Shown here in pieces: positions 19,753-28,352 of a DNA stretch of 64,000 nt (positions within the stretch are counted from its first letter, which is position 1; each line of letters opens with the position of its first letter). The notes beneath the pieces are model-generated. The model saw only the letters and a program-made list of their open reading frames with translations. It did no database searches and was not told the origin of the DNA. The DNA lies in NCBI GenBank assembly GCA_964640665.1, contig CAZXHT010000010.1, positions 1 to 64,000 of the forward strand. Direction: 5' to 3'. A program made the translations under genes and the position numbers. The DNA comes from DATKYQ01 sp964640665. GTDB lineage: Bacteria > Myxococcota > B64-G9.

Positions 19753-20862
19753 CTATGGCGGATCGACGCCGCGCGACTGATTGATGGCGATGCGGGCCTG
19801 TAGCACCGAGTTACCGGCGTTGGCCGAGACGACATCGTAGCCGGCCTCGTATAACCCCTCGAAATGCGCAGCCGACGCGACCTCCGTGCTGTCATAGGTG
19901 AAGGCCCGTACACCGGCCGGGTGCAGCCGTGTTGTTATCAGGTCTCCGATCGGCGCGTCCGGATCGAACTCATACATGAAGGCGCGCGGGTTCTGGATCG
20001 TGTCGAGCAACGTGTCGACTTCGCCCATGTTCGATCCGACTTCGATCAGGTAGTAGACCGTGTCGGAGCCGGGCAGCGTCGGGATGATGTTCTGCAAATC
20101 ATTGGTCGAGACCTCAATGAAGGCAAAATCCTCGGCGGCCTGGGTGTGGATCTCGTCGATTGTCCGGCCGTAGTCGCTCGAAAGCTTGACGCACAGTTGT
20201 ACCACCATCTTGCCGCGCAGGTAGTTTAGGACGTCGTCGAGTCGTTGAAAGGTTTCGGTCCCAGACGGCAGGCGGTGACAGCCGGTGACCTCCGCGGCCG
20301 TCATTTCCTCGATTCGCTTACCGAAGCAGTCGAGTGACTCGTAAAATTCGATCGGACTCGAGTGCGAAATGACCGGAACGTCGTCGGCTGTTACGCGGAC
20401 GTCGATCTTGACACCGTCCATGCCGGCTTCGTAGGCGGCGGCCAGGGCCGCGTCGGAATCGTAAGGCGCGGAGGTCACGTTCCACAAGCCGCCGTGGCCG
20501 ATCGCCATCACACGCGGACAGCTTGCGTCGGTCCAGCAAGTGCCGAGCGAACTGCGGTAGTTATCAGCGTCACCCCCGGCGTCGCCCCCGGCGTCGTCCC
20601 CGGCGGTATCGCCCCCGGCGTCGCTACCGTCGTCGGGAATCGTATCTCCACCAGCGTCGCTTTCGCCGTCCATCGGCCTGTCTCCGGCGGCGTCGCTGTC
20701 GCCGTCCCAACCGTCGTGCATGCCCGCATCATCCGCGTCCGCCACCAGCGCATCGGGCAGGTCGGCGTCCGCGCCGGAGGCTGGAGCACCGCTGCAGGCG
20801 GACAGGGTCCAGGATAGAATTGCCACTGTAGTGGCGATTATGGACGCCGAGAAAATTCTCAC
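19753..20862 (-). CDS. GDPD-like lipoprotein with altered active-site residues
   Basis: A 369-residue predicted lipoprotein. The GTG start at 20862 follows GGGAGGA, and the lipobox is LSAC (Cys23). Residues 30-100 are an Asp/Ala/Gly-rich linker. The rest has the order of a glycerophosphodiester phosphodiesterase TIM barrel: a first strand VMAIGHGG, AAYEAGMDGVKIDVRVTADDVPVISHSS, an EEMTAAEV segment, and a final strand before …YEAGYDVVSANAG. Typical family residues are HR, ExD and HD. Here they read HG, KID and HS, so one His and the Asp remain but several metal or catalytic side chains are replaced. It may be an inactive binding protein or have a different specificity. Confidence 0.7.
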   Translation of the reverse strand: MRIFSASIIATTVAILSWTLSACSGAPASGADADLPDALVADADDAGMHDGWDGDSDAAGDRPMDGESDAGGDTIPDDGSDAGGDTAGDDAGGDAGGDADNYRSSLGTCWTDASCPRVMAIGHGGLWNVTSAPYDSDAALAAAYEAGMDGVKIDVRVTADDVPVISHSSPIEFYESLDCFGKRIEEMTAAEVTGCHRLPSGTETFQRLDDVLNYLRGKMVVQLCVKLSSDYGRTIDEIHTQAAEDFAFIEVSTNDLQNIIPTLPGSDTVYYLIEVGSNMGEVDTLLDTIQNPRAFMYEFDPDAPIGDLITTRLHPAGVRAFTYDSTEVASAAHFEGLYEAGYDVVSANAGNSVLQARIAINQSRGVDPP

Positions 20863-21023
20863 GCTGTATCGTCCTCCCGCTCATACCCGCCCACTGATCA
20901 CCCTTACCCTGATATGATAAATAGCATCGAGATGAACAAAAATAGTCTATAGCGAAGACACGCAAGACGTCAATCCAGGAACTGGGCTTGTGATCGAGCT
21001 GCCTGTGAGTTAGATAGGTTGAC

Positions 21024-22070
21024 ATGAACGCAGAAAGCGATCGCCGCGAGGCGCTCGCGGCGCTGGAGGCCTGGGGCTTAGCGCCGTCCGAAATCGAGCG
21101 AATTTGCGCGGGACACATCAACCTGACCTTCAAGGTGACCTGCGGCAAGACTTTTGCCCTGCAGCGGCTGGCTGCCATTTTCGACCCGGCCATGCACAAC
21201 GACATCGAATTTGTGACAGGCAGGCTGGCCGAGGCCGGTATGCTCACTCCGCGGCTCGTCCCGGCCGGCAAGCGTCTCTGGATAGAGGACGATCGGGGTC
21301 GCGTCTGGCGGATGCTGACCTGGATCGCCGGCGAGGTGATGCTCACGGTCGACGATCCGGATCGCTGCCGCGAGGCAGGGGGCTTGTTGGGCCGTTTCCA
21401 CCGCGCCCTGTGGAACAGCGAGCATGTATTCGAGGCGGCGCGCATCGGTGTGCACGACACGGCGGCGCACCTGGCTCGCCTGGAAAAGGCTCTCGATAGC
21501 TGGCACGGCCACCGGTATTACGGCGCTATCGCCGAACTGGGCGCGCAAATACTTGAGGCGGCCGGGAAGTGGGCGTTCGACTGGGCCGGATTGCCCGAGC
21601 GTATCGTGCACGGCGATCCCAAGATCAGCAACGTGATCTTCGACCAGGCCGGAAGGGCCGTATGCCTGATAGATCTTGATACGCTGGGACGCATGCCGCT
21701 CGCCTGCGACCTGGGAGACGCCTTCAGATCGTGGTGCCAGCCGCTCGGGGAAGACAGCTTGGGTCGGTTCGAGATAGACTTCTTCGAGGCCGGCGTCGGT
21801 GGTTGGGCCGAGGCGCTGGGAGGCCTGCCGGGTCTCGATGAGCGCGAGTCCATTGCCCCGGCCGTGCGGGCGATCGCCGTGGAGTTGGCCTCGCGTTTTT
21901 GCCTGGATGCCTTCGAGGAAAACTATTTTGGCTGGGACGAGACGCGCTTCGGGTCGGCCTCGCAGCACAACCAAGCCCGCGCCCGATCACAACTCGGGCT
22001 TGCGCGTTCAATCGACGGGCAACTTGCCCGCATGCAGAGCATTGTAGCAACGGCCTTCCGGGAGGGATGA
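21024..22070 (+). CDS. APH-fold sugar kinase, NahK-like
   Basis: A 348-residue cytoplasmic kinase of the aminoglycoside-phosphotransferase fold. The catalytic loop is VHGDPKISNVIFD (His196, Asp198, Asn203), followed by LIDLDT, whose Asp217 takes the Mg-binding position. The N-terminal segment FALQRLAAIFDPAMHNDIEF is characteristic of N-acetylhexosamine 1-kinase (NahK)-like proteins rather than of antibiotic phosphotransferases. A sugar or amino-sugar substrate is therefore the better guess. The length suits the family. The last codons lie inside a 58-bp sequence that is repeated at 23701. Confidence 0.75.
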   Translation: MNAESDRREALAALEAWGLAPSEIERICAGHINLTFKVTCGKTFALQRLAAIFDPAMHNDIEFVTGRLAEAGMLTPRLVPAGKRLWIEDDRGRVWRMLTWIAGEVMLTVDDPDRCREAGGLLGRFHRALWNSEHVFEAARIGVHDTAAHLARLEKALDSWHGHRYYGAIAELGAQILEAAGKWAFDWAGLPERIVHGDPKISNVIFDQAGRAVCLIDLDTLGRMPLACDLGDAFRSWCQPLGEDSLGRFEIDFFEAGVGGWAEALGGLPGLDERESIAPAVRAIAVELASRFCLDAFEENYFGWDETRFGSASQHNQARARSQLGLARSIDGQLARMQSIVATAFREG

Positions 22071-22088
22071 ACAATTAGTATGTTCCAA
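22031..22088. repeat. 58-bp direct repeat, copy A (3' end of the NahK-like gene)
   Basis: This segment covers the last 13 codons of the NahK-like gene and 18 bp beyond. It aligns without gaps to 23701-23758, with about 50 of 58 positions identical by eye. The two copies bracket the minus-strand lipoprotein gene at 22116-23630. Confidence 0.8.
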
Positions 22089-22115
22089 TGAAACTGCCAG
22101 CCAGCGTCCTCCCGG

Positions 22116-23630
22116 TCATTCACCCCAGCGGGCGGGGTCGCGGACCACGTCGCAGTCGACGAACTCTGCGCCTTCGGGATTCTTGAAGGGGGACCAGCAG
22201 TACTCTAAAAGCATGGTGAGTTCTTCCACCCGGGTGGCGTCGGGACGTCGTTCGGGCTGGAAGCCCGAGCGGAAGTTGTAGGCGCCGTCGGGAACCGAAG
22301 GATTCCACAGGTCCCAGTTGGGGAACTCCGCGTAGACCTCCACGGCCCGATCCAGGTACTTGTGGATCTCGCGCGCCTCCTCGAAGGTCAGAGGCATGCC
22401 GACCGCCGCGCCCTGCAGGAGGTACAGCGAGATGTCCCGCTCCCAGTCCTGGTCGTCCCAGCCGGGCTCGCCGCCCTCGGGGTCCCGGTAGCGCTCCAAA
22501 CGGGTGATCCAACCGCGTAGCAGATCCTCGGCCACCTGGTCGTAGTCGTGAGTCAAGGCCAGAAGCACCGCCACCATGTGGAAGTTGTCGATGATCGAGT
22601 AGTTGAAGTAATGACCCGCCCCGGCGATCTTGTCGTACCCGCTGCCCTGCCCGCTGCCGCAGTCGACGTCCAGCGGTTCGCCGTAGCCCAACAGCGCGCT
22701 GGCCAGGCGTGAATCGCACTCCGCGTCGGGAAACACGTTGGTGTACCCCACGAAGGAGGCCAGATCCTCCTCGGGAATGTAGGGTTTACCCTCGGCGTTC
22801 TTGGAGCGGATACGGTAGCCCGAGTCCACGATGTCTTTGGCAAACGCATGCATAAGCGACAAGGCTTCTTCGGCGGCCCGGCGAACCGATTCGTCTTTGG
22901 CGAACTCCAGCAGGTAGGGGAACCAGGCGGCGGCCCTGTACATGAAGGGGACGTCGTCCTTGGAGCGCATGCTGGTCACGTAGATGTCGCCCCAAGTGGG
23001 GTTTGCGGTGTAATGGTACCGGTTGGCGTTCCAGCCCTCGTAGGTCGAGTACCAGTCGGTGTAGTCCACAGCCTTGTTTTTCCCGGAGGGCAGGCTGAAG
23101 GCATGGTTGTGGGCCACGATGTTTCTGGCCATGATGTGCTGCAGCGGATCGTTCTGGTCGTAGACGAATCCCAGCATGACTGCGGTGTAGGACTTGATGA
23201 ACTGTTCCACCACCATTTTCATGGCCGGATCGCCGCTGGACAGGTACCCGCCGATAGCCGCGATCAAGACCAGCGAGGTCGGCTCGGCGTTGTTGTGGCT
23301 GCCCCCGTAGGCGCCGTTGTTTCTGAAGCTGACCAAGTCGCCCGTCTTGACCGCGTCCACGTCGTGCCACCAGATCAGGTAGTCCGGGTATCCGCTGGAA
23401 GCGTCCATCCCGTGGCTGGTTTCGTAAACCCAGGTAAAGTAGTCCACCTGCTTCCAGAATCCGGTAATCCGCTTGGTGAACGCGGTGATTTCGGCCTCGC
23501 TCAGCGGTACTCCCACGTCGTCGCGTTCGAGACTGAAGGGCAGTTCCATGGGCAAACTGGAGCCTTTCTGGCCTTCGCCGCAGGCACACAGGAAGAAGAC
23601 AACGAAAAGCCCGGTTACGGCTTGCTTCAT
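22116..23630 (-). CDS. secreted lipoprotein of unknown function, 504 aa
   Basis: A predicted lipoprotein with a GGAGG site 8 bp before the ATG and a signal peptide ending in LCAC. The mature part is rich in Trp, Tyr and aromatic-acidic pairs (FWKQVDYFTWVYETSHGMD, YLIWWHDVDAV, NYSIIDNFHMVAVLL), with many alternating helices that suggest an alpha-toroid, as in some glycoside hydrolases and polysaccharide lyases. I see no certain catalytic motif, and the function is unknown. The gene lies on the opposite strand from its neighbours and fills the interval between two copies of a 58-bp direct repeat, so it may have been inserted beside the kinase gene. Confidence 0.6.
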   Translation of the reverse strand: MKQAVTGLFVVFFLCACGEGQKGSSLPMELPFSLERDDVGVPLSEAEITAFTKRITGFWKQVDYFTWVYETSHGMDASSGYPDYLIWWHDVDAVKTGDLVSFRNNGAYGGSHNNAEPTSLVLIAAIGGYLSSGDPAMKMVVEQFIKSYTAVMLGFVYDQNDPLQHIMARNIVAHNHAFSLPSGKNKAVDYTDWYSTYEGWNANRYHYTANPTWGDIYVTSMRSKDDVPFMYRAAAWFPYLLEFAKDESVRRAAEEALSLMHAFAKDIVDSGYRIRSKNAEGKPYIPEEDLASFVGYTNVFPDAECDSRLASALLGYGEPLDVDCGSGQGSGYDKIAGAGHYFNYSIIDNFHMVAVLLALTHDYDQVAEDLLRGWITRLERYRDPEGGEPGWDDQDWERDISLYLLQGAAVGMPLTFEEAREIHKYLDRAVEVYAEFPNWDLWNPSVPDGAYNFRSGFQPERRPDATRVEELTMLLEYCWSPFKNPEGAEFVDCDVVRDPARWGE

Positions 23631-23700
23631 ATTTCATTCCTCCGCCAAAGAGGGTACCACGTCCTCCCGGGTGATGCACCCGGATACAATGGCAGGGAAC

Positions 23701-23758
23701 CATGCAGAGCATTGTGACAACGGCCTTGGGGGAGGGATGAATAAGTGATATGTTCCAA
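23701..23758. repeat. 58-bp direct repeat, copy B (upstream of 23789 gene)
   Basis: A second copy of 22031-22088. It keeps the ATGCAGAGCATTGT…GGGAGGGATGA sequence that codes for the end of the NahK-like protein, but here it is not attached to that gene. It lies about 30 bp before the start of the 23789 gene, so it may contribute to that gene's leader. Confidence 0.8.
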
Positions 23759-23788
23759 GAGATGTCTTTTTAGGGTTGGGAGGAGCTT

Positions 23789-24523
23789 ATGCGTGGCTTA
23801 CTTATTGTCGGCGCGCTGTGCGTGTTTGTAGTAGGCGGTTTGATAGTCTTAGTGCTTTTCGACAGCGAAGAGCCGCCTGTTGCACCCGCGATATCGGAGC
23901 CGGTGGACAATACTCCCGAACCCGCCGAGCCGGGGCGGCGCTATGCGCAAGACCGCGAGCGGCGCGTGATGCCGGACGAAGTGCGTGAGAAACAGATTGC
24001 AGAAGCGGGCAAGGATGCGGATTCGGGCAAGTTGCTCAAGCTGGGGCACGAGTTTCACGCAAAGTGGTACGCCGACAGGAGCAAACTGGGCGAAGAGCGT
24101 CACAAGCAGATGGAAAAACTGTGGTTCGAAGGCCGCCGCCCGCGGGGCAACCCCGAGTCGATCACCAAGCTCGAGAAATTGCTCAATGAGTATCCTGAGA
24201 CAAACAGGGCCGGATGCGCCGCCTACGAGCTGGGCCAGCACTACATGCGCGCTCGCTCGCTGACTCTCGATCAGCGGCGCAAGAAAGCTGGTGAATATTG
24301 GCGCATGACGGAAGAGCGCTATAGCGATTCTCTGTGCGAGTTCAATGAGCACCCGGCCACGATGGCCGAATTGGCCATGGCCAACTGGATCTACCGCAAG
24401 ACCGACCCTGCCATGGCGCGCAGGCTGCTTGACGATATCATCAAGAATCACAAGGGCGAGGCCGATCACCTCGGCCAGCCGGTGGAGACGCTGGCCAGGC
24501 GGATGCTCGATCAAATAAAGTGA
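23789..24523 (+). CDS. membrane-anchored helical protein
   Basis: A 244-residue protein with an N-terminal membrane segment (about 4-24, LLIVGALCVFVVGGLIVLVL) and then a Pro-rich linker (VAPAISEPVDNTPEPAEP). The rest is charged and helical. Repeats such as ESITKLEKLLNEYPETNRAG and AYELGQHYMRARSLTLDQR resemble TPR or Sel1-like helices. The ATG at 23789 follows GGGAGGAG. It probably faces the periplasm or is anchored on the cytoplasmic face. The function is unknown. Confidence 0.6.
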   Translation: MRGLLIVGALCVFVVGGLIVLVLFDSEEPPVAPAISEPVDNTPEPAEPGRRYAQDRERRVMPDEVREKQIAEAGKDADSGKLLKLGHEFHAKWYADRSKLGEERHKQMEKLWFEGRRPRGNPESITKLEKLLNEYPETNRAGCAAYELGQHYMRARSLTLDQRRKKAGEYWRMTEERYSDSLCEFNEHPATMAELAMANWIYRKTDPAMARRLLDDIIKNHKGEADHLGQPVETLARRMLDQIK

Positions 24524-24599
24524 AATAGGGCACGTTTTTGTCTTTTCCGGTGATTGGTCCTGTGGCATAGTCACATGGCGATTGACACGGAAGTGATCG

Positions 24600-25250
24600 A
24601 TGACCGATAAGCTTCGCCTGACGGTTTTCATCTCCGGAGGGGGTACAAATCTGCAGGCGATTATCGATAGCTGCAATAATTCTGATTTTCCAGCCCAGGT
24701 GGCGGTGGTGGTCAGCAACAAGCCCGGCGTCTACGGTCTTACCCGGGCGCGGGAAGCCGGAATTCCCACCGAGGTAGTCTCACACCGCGACTTTCCCGAC
24801 CGCGCCGCGCACGAGGCCGAGATCGTCCGCCGCATACGCCGCTACGAGATCGGGCTGGTGGTGCTGGCCGGTTACATGCGCGTTGTGACCGGCACGCTGC
24901 TGAATGCTTTCCATGACGGCAAACGCTGCCTGCCCGGTGTGATCAACATCCACCCGGCAGACACAAAGGCCTACCAGGGGGCACACGGCTACGAGTTCGC
25001 GCTGGGGATGCTGCCGGATCACCCCGAACGGCTTTCGGAGACAATGATCACGGTTCACTTCGTCGATGCCGGGGTGGACACCGGGCCGGTGATCATGCAG
25101 GCGCCTGTGCCGATTTTGGCCACAGACAGCATCGACGATCTCAGGAAGCGCGGCCTTGAGGTGGAGCATCGTATTTATCCCGAGGCGATCAGGCTGTACG
25201 CCGAGAACAAGATTACACTCGATTGCAAGCGCGTGAAGATCACGACCTAA
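24600..25250 (+). CDS. purN: phosphoribosylglycinamide formyltransferase
   Basis: The enzyme transfers a formyl group from 10-formyl-tetrahydrofolate to GAR in purine synthesis. At 216 residues it has the usual length. The phosphoribosyl-binding motif SGGGTNLQ is at 12-19. The active-site residues Asn116 and His118 are in INIHPADT, and Asp160 is in FVDAGVDTGPV. The loop after the His is PADT rather than the common P-S-L-L-P type, which is seen in some lineages. The gene stops 2 bp before the scaffold gap, with purH halves on the other side, consistent with a purine operon. Confidence 0.9.
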   Translation: MTDKLRLTVFISGGGTNLQAIIDSCNNSDFPAQVAVVVSNKPGVYGLTRAREAGIPTEVVSHRDFPDRAAHEAEIVRRIRRYEIGLVVLAGYMRVVTGTLLNAFHDGKRCLPGVINIHPADTKAYQGAHGYEFALGMLPDHPERLSETMITVHFVDAGVDTGPVIMQAPVPILATDSIDDLRKRGLEVEHRIYPEAIRLYAENKITLDCKRVKITT

Positions 25251-25252
25251 CA

Positions 25253-25352
25253 NNNNNNNNNNNNNNNNNNNNNNNNNNNNNNNNNNNNNNNNNNNNNNNN
25301 NNNNNNNNNNNNNNNNNNNNNNNNNNNNNNNNNNNNNNNNNNNNNNNNNNNN
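25253..25352. other. 100-N assembly gap between purN and purH genes
   Basis: Exactly 100 ambiguous bases, a conventional placeholder length. The base runs on both sides end and begin with the same six bases, CTAACA (25247-25252 and 25353-25358). The contigs may therefore overlap, and the real distance between purN and the next gene may be very short. Confidence 0.95.
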
Positions 25353-25369
25353 CTAACAGGAGGTAGCAC

Positions 25370-26059
25370 ATGGCGGGTAACGTAGTTAGTCAAGTCGATG
25401 ACTGGGTCAATGTGCGGCAGGTGCTAATCAGTGTGTCCGACAAGCGCGGACTGGACATCCTGGTTCCGGGTCTGGTGTCGGTAAACGCCGAGCTGAAGAT
25501 TTTTTCAACCGGAGGCACCTACAAGCGCATCGCCGAAATACTGGGAGCCGATTCGGCCGCCAAGCACTTGATGCCGGTGTCCGAATACACGGGTCAACCC
25601 GAGACCCAGGGTGGGTTGGTAAAAACGCTCGACTTCAAGATCTACCTGGGGTTGCTGACTGAAAAGTACAATCAGGATCACCAGGCCGACCTGGAGCGCA
25701 CGGGTTCCGTACCAATCGATATGGTGGTTTGTAACCTGTATCCTTTCGAGGAGACCGTCTCGCAAGCTGGTGTGACGGTCGAGCAGGCCAGGGCCAACAT
25801 CGACATCGGCGGCCCGTGCATGGTACGTGCCTCGGCCAAGAACTACCTGAGAGTGGCCTCGGTCACCGATCCCGCCGACTACCAGAATCTACTGAAAAAG
25901 CTGAAGAGCAGCGGCGGACGGTTGGATCTGAAAACCCGTTTCGGGCTGGCCAAGAAGGCCTTCGCTCACAGCGCGGCCTATGATACCCACATCTCGCGTT
26001 TTTTAGCCGAGAGGGCCGACGCTGAGGTGGAAAGTTGTTACGATAAACAGGAGGTTTGA
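25370..26059 (+). CDS. IMP cyclohydrolase (PurH N-terminal domain as a separate protein)
   Basis: A 229-residue protein equal to the MGS-like N-terminal half of bifunctional PurH, which closes the purine ring to form IMP. Visible motifs are QVLISVSDKRG, IFSTGGTYKRIAE, VVCNLYPFEETV and NIDIGGPCMVRASAKN. The KTL motif reads GLVKTLDFKIYLGLL where bifunctional enzymes usually read G-R-V-K-T-L-H-P-K-I-H-G-G. It starts with a strong AGGAGGT site just after the gap, and stops 3 bp before the transformylase gene. Two separate genes in place of the common fusion is the notable point. Confidence 0.85.
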   Translation: MAGNVVSQVDDWVNVRQVLISVSDKRGLDILVPGLVSVNAELKIFSTGGTYKRIAEILGADSAAKHLMPVSEYTGQPETQGGLVKTLDFKIYLGLLTEKYNQDHQADLERTGSVPIDMVVCNLYPFEETVSQAGVTVEQARANIDIGGPCMVRASAKNYLRVASVTDPADYQNLLKKLKSSGGRLDLKTRFGLAKKAFAHSAAYDTHISRFLAERADAEVESCYDKQEV

Positions 26060-26062
26060 CCA

Positions 26063-27313
26063 ATGGCCGAAGATCTCAAGAAGGCCTATCGCACGCTTTT
26101 GGACGATCACTTCCCCGAGGATCTCGAAATTTCCTTTGGCACGGGCGACGAGCGCCAGACTCTGGTGTATGCCAAGGTGACCTGGGTGGTCGACGGCGTG
26201 CGCAAGGGGTTGCGTTACGGTGAAAACCCGGGGCAGGAGGCCGCACTCTACCGGCTGGTGAACGGCAATCTCACTCTGGGCGATGTGCATTTCATAGGCC
26301 CGGGAGAAGATCTGGTCTGCGGCGCCGAGTTGCACCAGTTCGGCAAACATCCGGGAAAGACCAACCTTACGGATGCCGACAACGCCTTGAACATCCTGCG
26401 CAACCTGACCGAGAAGCCGGCGGTTGCGATCATGAAGCACAACAACCCCTGCGGTGTCGCCCTGGGCGAGAGTCTGGCGCAGGCCTACGTGCGGGCCGAC
26501 CTGGCCGACAGGGTGGCCGCCTTCGGCGGATGCATCGCCTGCAACCGGCCCGTGGACAAGACCACCGCCGAGGAGATCTCACGGCGCTACGCCGAGGTGG
26601 TTGTGGCGCCCGGGTTCGAGCAGGGCGCGGTCGATATTCTGGCGCGGCGCAAAAACCTGCGCATCATGGAGATTCGCAACATCGAGCGCCTGCGTGACTT
26701 TGCGCTAAGGCGCTTCGTAGATTTCAAGGCGCTGATCGACGGCGGGCTGGTGCTGCAGCAGTCGTTCCTGCCAAAAGCCAGGAGCAGGGAAGATCTCAAG
26801 TTGGCCGAGACGGATTACAAGGGCAAGCACTACCGCGTCGAGCGAGAGCCGACACCGGCCGAGTATGACGACATGCTCTTTGGCTGGATGGTCGAGGCCG
26901 GAGTGACCTCGAACTCGGTTATCTTCGTCAAGGACGGCACGACGGTGGGCATCGGCACCGGCGAGCAAGACAGGGTGGGCGTGGCCGAGATCGCGCGCGA
27001 TAAGGCCTATAGAAAGCTTGCCGATCGCATTTGTTTCGAAAAGCACGCCAAGCCGTATACCGACCTCGAAGACGGAGATGAAAAGGCCGCGATTGACGCG
27101 CGGGTGGGTGAGATGAAGGGTGGCCTGCCGGGAACGGTCATGGTCTCGGACGCTTTCTTTCCATTCCGCGACGGTATCGAAGTTGGCCTGCGCGAAGGGG
27201 TCGAGGCCGTCATCCAGCCGGGCGGGTCGCTGAACGACTACCAGTCGATAGAGGCCTGCAACGAGAATGGCGCCACGATGGTCTTCACCGGTCAGAGGTC
27301 GTTCAAGCACTGA
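26063..27313 (+). CDS. AICAR formyltransferase (PurH C-terminal domain as a separate protein)
   Basis: A 416-residue protein equal to the C-terminal half of PurH. It formylates AICAR with 10-formyl-tetrahydrofolate. The substrate region RYGENPGQ is near residue 50, and the catalytic Lys-His is in IMKHNNPCGVA near 128. Other family segments are AFGGCIACNR, DAFFPFRDG and IQPGGSLND, and it ends …MVFTGQRSFKH. The start at 26063 follows AGGAGG that overlaps the end of the cyclohydrolase gene, so the two halves are translated from one message. Confidence 0.9.
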   Translation: MAEDLKKAYRTLLDDHFPEDLEISFGTGDERQTLVYAKVTWVVDGVRKGLRYGENPGQEAALYRLVNGNLTLGDVHFIGPGEDLVCGAELHQFGKHPGKTNLTDADNALNILRNLTEKPAVAIMKHNNPCGVALGESLAQAYVRADLADRVAAFGGCIACNRPVDKTTAEEISRRYAEVVVAPGFEQGAVDILARRKNLRIMEIRNIERLRDFALRRFVDFKALIDGGLVLQQSFLPKARSREDLKLAETDYKGKHYRVEREPTPAEYDDMLFGWMVEAGVTSNSVIFVKDGTTVGIGTGEQDRVGVAEIARDKAYRKLADRICFEKHAKPYTDLEDGDEKAAIDARVGEMKGGLPGTVMVSDAFFPFRDGIEVGLREGVEAVIQPGGSLNDYQSIEACNENGATMVFTGQRSFKH

Positions 27314-27401
27314 ACCGCCGGATTCAAACAACCTTTTCCTTCGCGGCACGTATATTATAAGGTACTACCAACGATCATAGTAGATCGCCGGGAGGACTGC
27401 C

Positions 27402-28352
27402 ATGACGCACAGGATCTCGATGGTTGCGGTTGTTCTTATGTTTTCGGCTTGCACCGCCGAATCGGCAACGCCGCGAGAGGTGGTACGGCCGGCCGCGGCA
27501 GGCAGCGGAGATGCGCGTGCCTTCGTGCAGATCGTATCAGGCCCAGCCAAGATCCGGGCGGCGTCGGGATTTGTCTTCGACGCCAGGCCAAGCTTGCCGC
27601 TGCTTATCGCAGACGAGATCGAGGCACCGGACAAGGGCTTCGTGGTGTTGCGTCTGACTAACGGCTATCTGGTGCGTGTGGACGCCGGGGTCGCCTTGCG
27701 GGTCAAGGACATTGTTTTGTTGAGTGCGCCGCGGGCCGGCCAGGGGCTGGCCGCGCAACTCGATCGACTGCTTTCGAAAGAGGAACAGCAGCAGGGCGAA
27801 CGCATTGCCGGCTGGCACGCGCGCCTGACGGGCGCCGAGACTGTGCCGGCGCAGCAAGAGCAGAAGGAGGCCGCCGCGGAAGAGTCTCAAGCTCCGCTTC
27901 GGGTCGTGAAACTCGAGAAGAAGACCATGACGGCAAGGGCGCGCAAGGCGCCGAGTAAATCGAGTCGCGCCGCCGATGTGGACGAGACGTCCGAAAAAAT
28001 GGCGGCCCCACCCGGTGGGGCGGGTGTTGGTCAGGTGGTCGCGTTGATGTGGCGCACGCGCGTCGGCGACAAGGAGAGAGTCGAGAAGGGGCCGGCGCCT
28101 GAGCTAGTGGCCAGGATGATCAACGACAGCAATCTGTCGGTTTGCTTGGGTCGGGCCGTCGCCGGACTGCCGAAGGCGGTGCGGCCGCGCTCGGTCGAAC
28201 TACGAATCGAGCTTGCCGGCCACAAAGTCGTGCGAATCATCCTGGGCGGCGGATTGCCGTTACCGTCCTGTCTGGCCGGAAGACACCTGAACGAGAAAAT
28301 GACACTGGGACCGGCCGACGGCTGGGTAATCTTCGAGGTTCCCCTGCCTTGA
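27402..28352 (+). CDS. FecR-like lipoprotein
   Basis: A 316-residue predicted lipoprotein. The ATG at 27402 follows GGGAGGA, and the lipobox is FSAC (Cys17). The N-terminal half (about 40-115) has the FecR-type beta pattern: an IVSGPAKIRAASGFVF strand pair, LLIADEIEAPDKGFVVLRLTNGYLVRV, and a following hydrophobic strand. A long Ala/Glu/Lys-rich linker (about 140-200) follows. The C-terminal 90 residues resemble the 'LSVCLGRAVAGLPKAVRP…' domain of Myxococcota exported proteins, with two cysteines. FecR-domain proteins often sit beside CHASE2 adenylate cyclases, and here the cyclase gene overlaps the stop codon. Confidence 0.65.
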   Translation: MTHRISMVAVVLMFSACTAESATPREVVRPAAAGSGDARAFVQIVSGPAKIRAASGFVFDARPSLPLLIADEIEAPDKGFVVLRLTNGYLVRVDAGVALRVKDIVLLSAPRAGQGLAAQLDRLLSKEEQQQGERIAGWHARLTGAETVPAQQEQKEAAAEESQAPLRVVKLEKKTMTARARKAPSKSSRAADVDETSEKMAAPPGGAGVGQVVALMWRTRVGDKERVEKGPAPELVARMINDSNLSVCLGRAVAGLPKAVRPRSVELRIELAGHKVVRIILGGGLPLPSCLAGRHLNEKMTLGPADGWVIFEVPLP

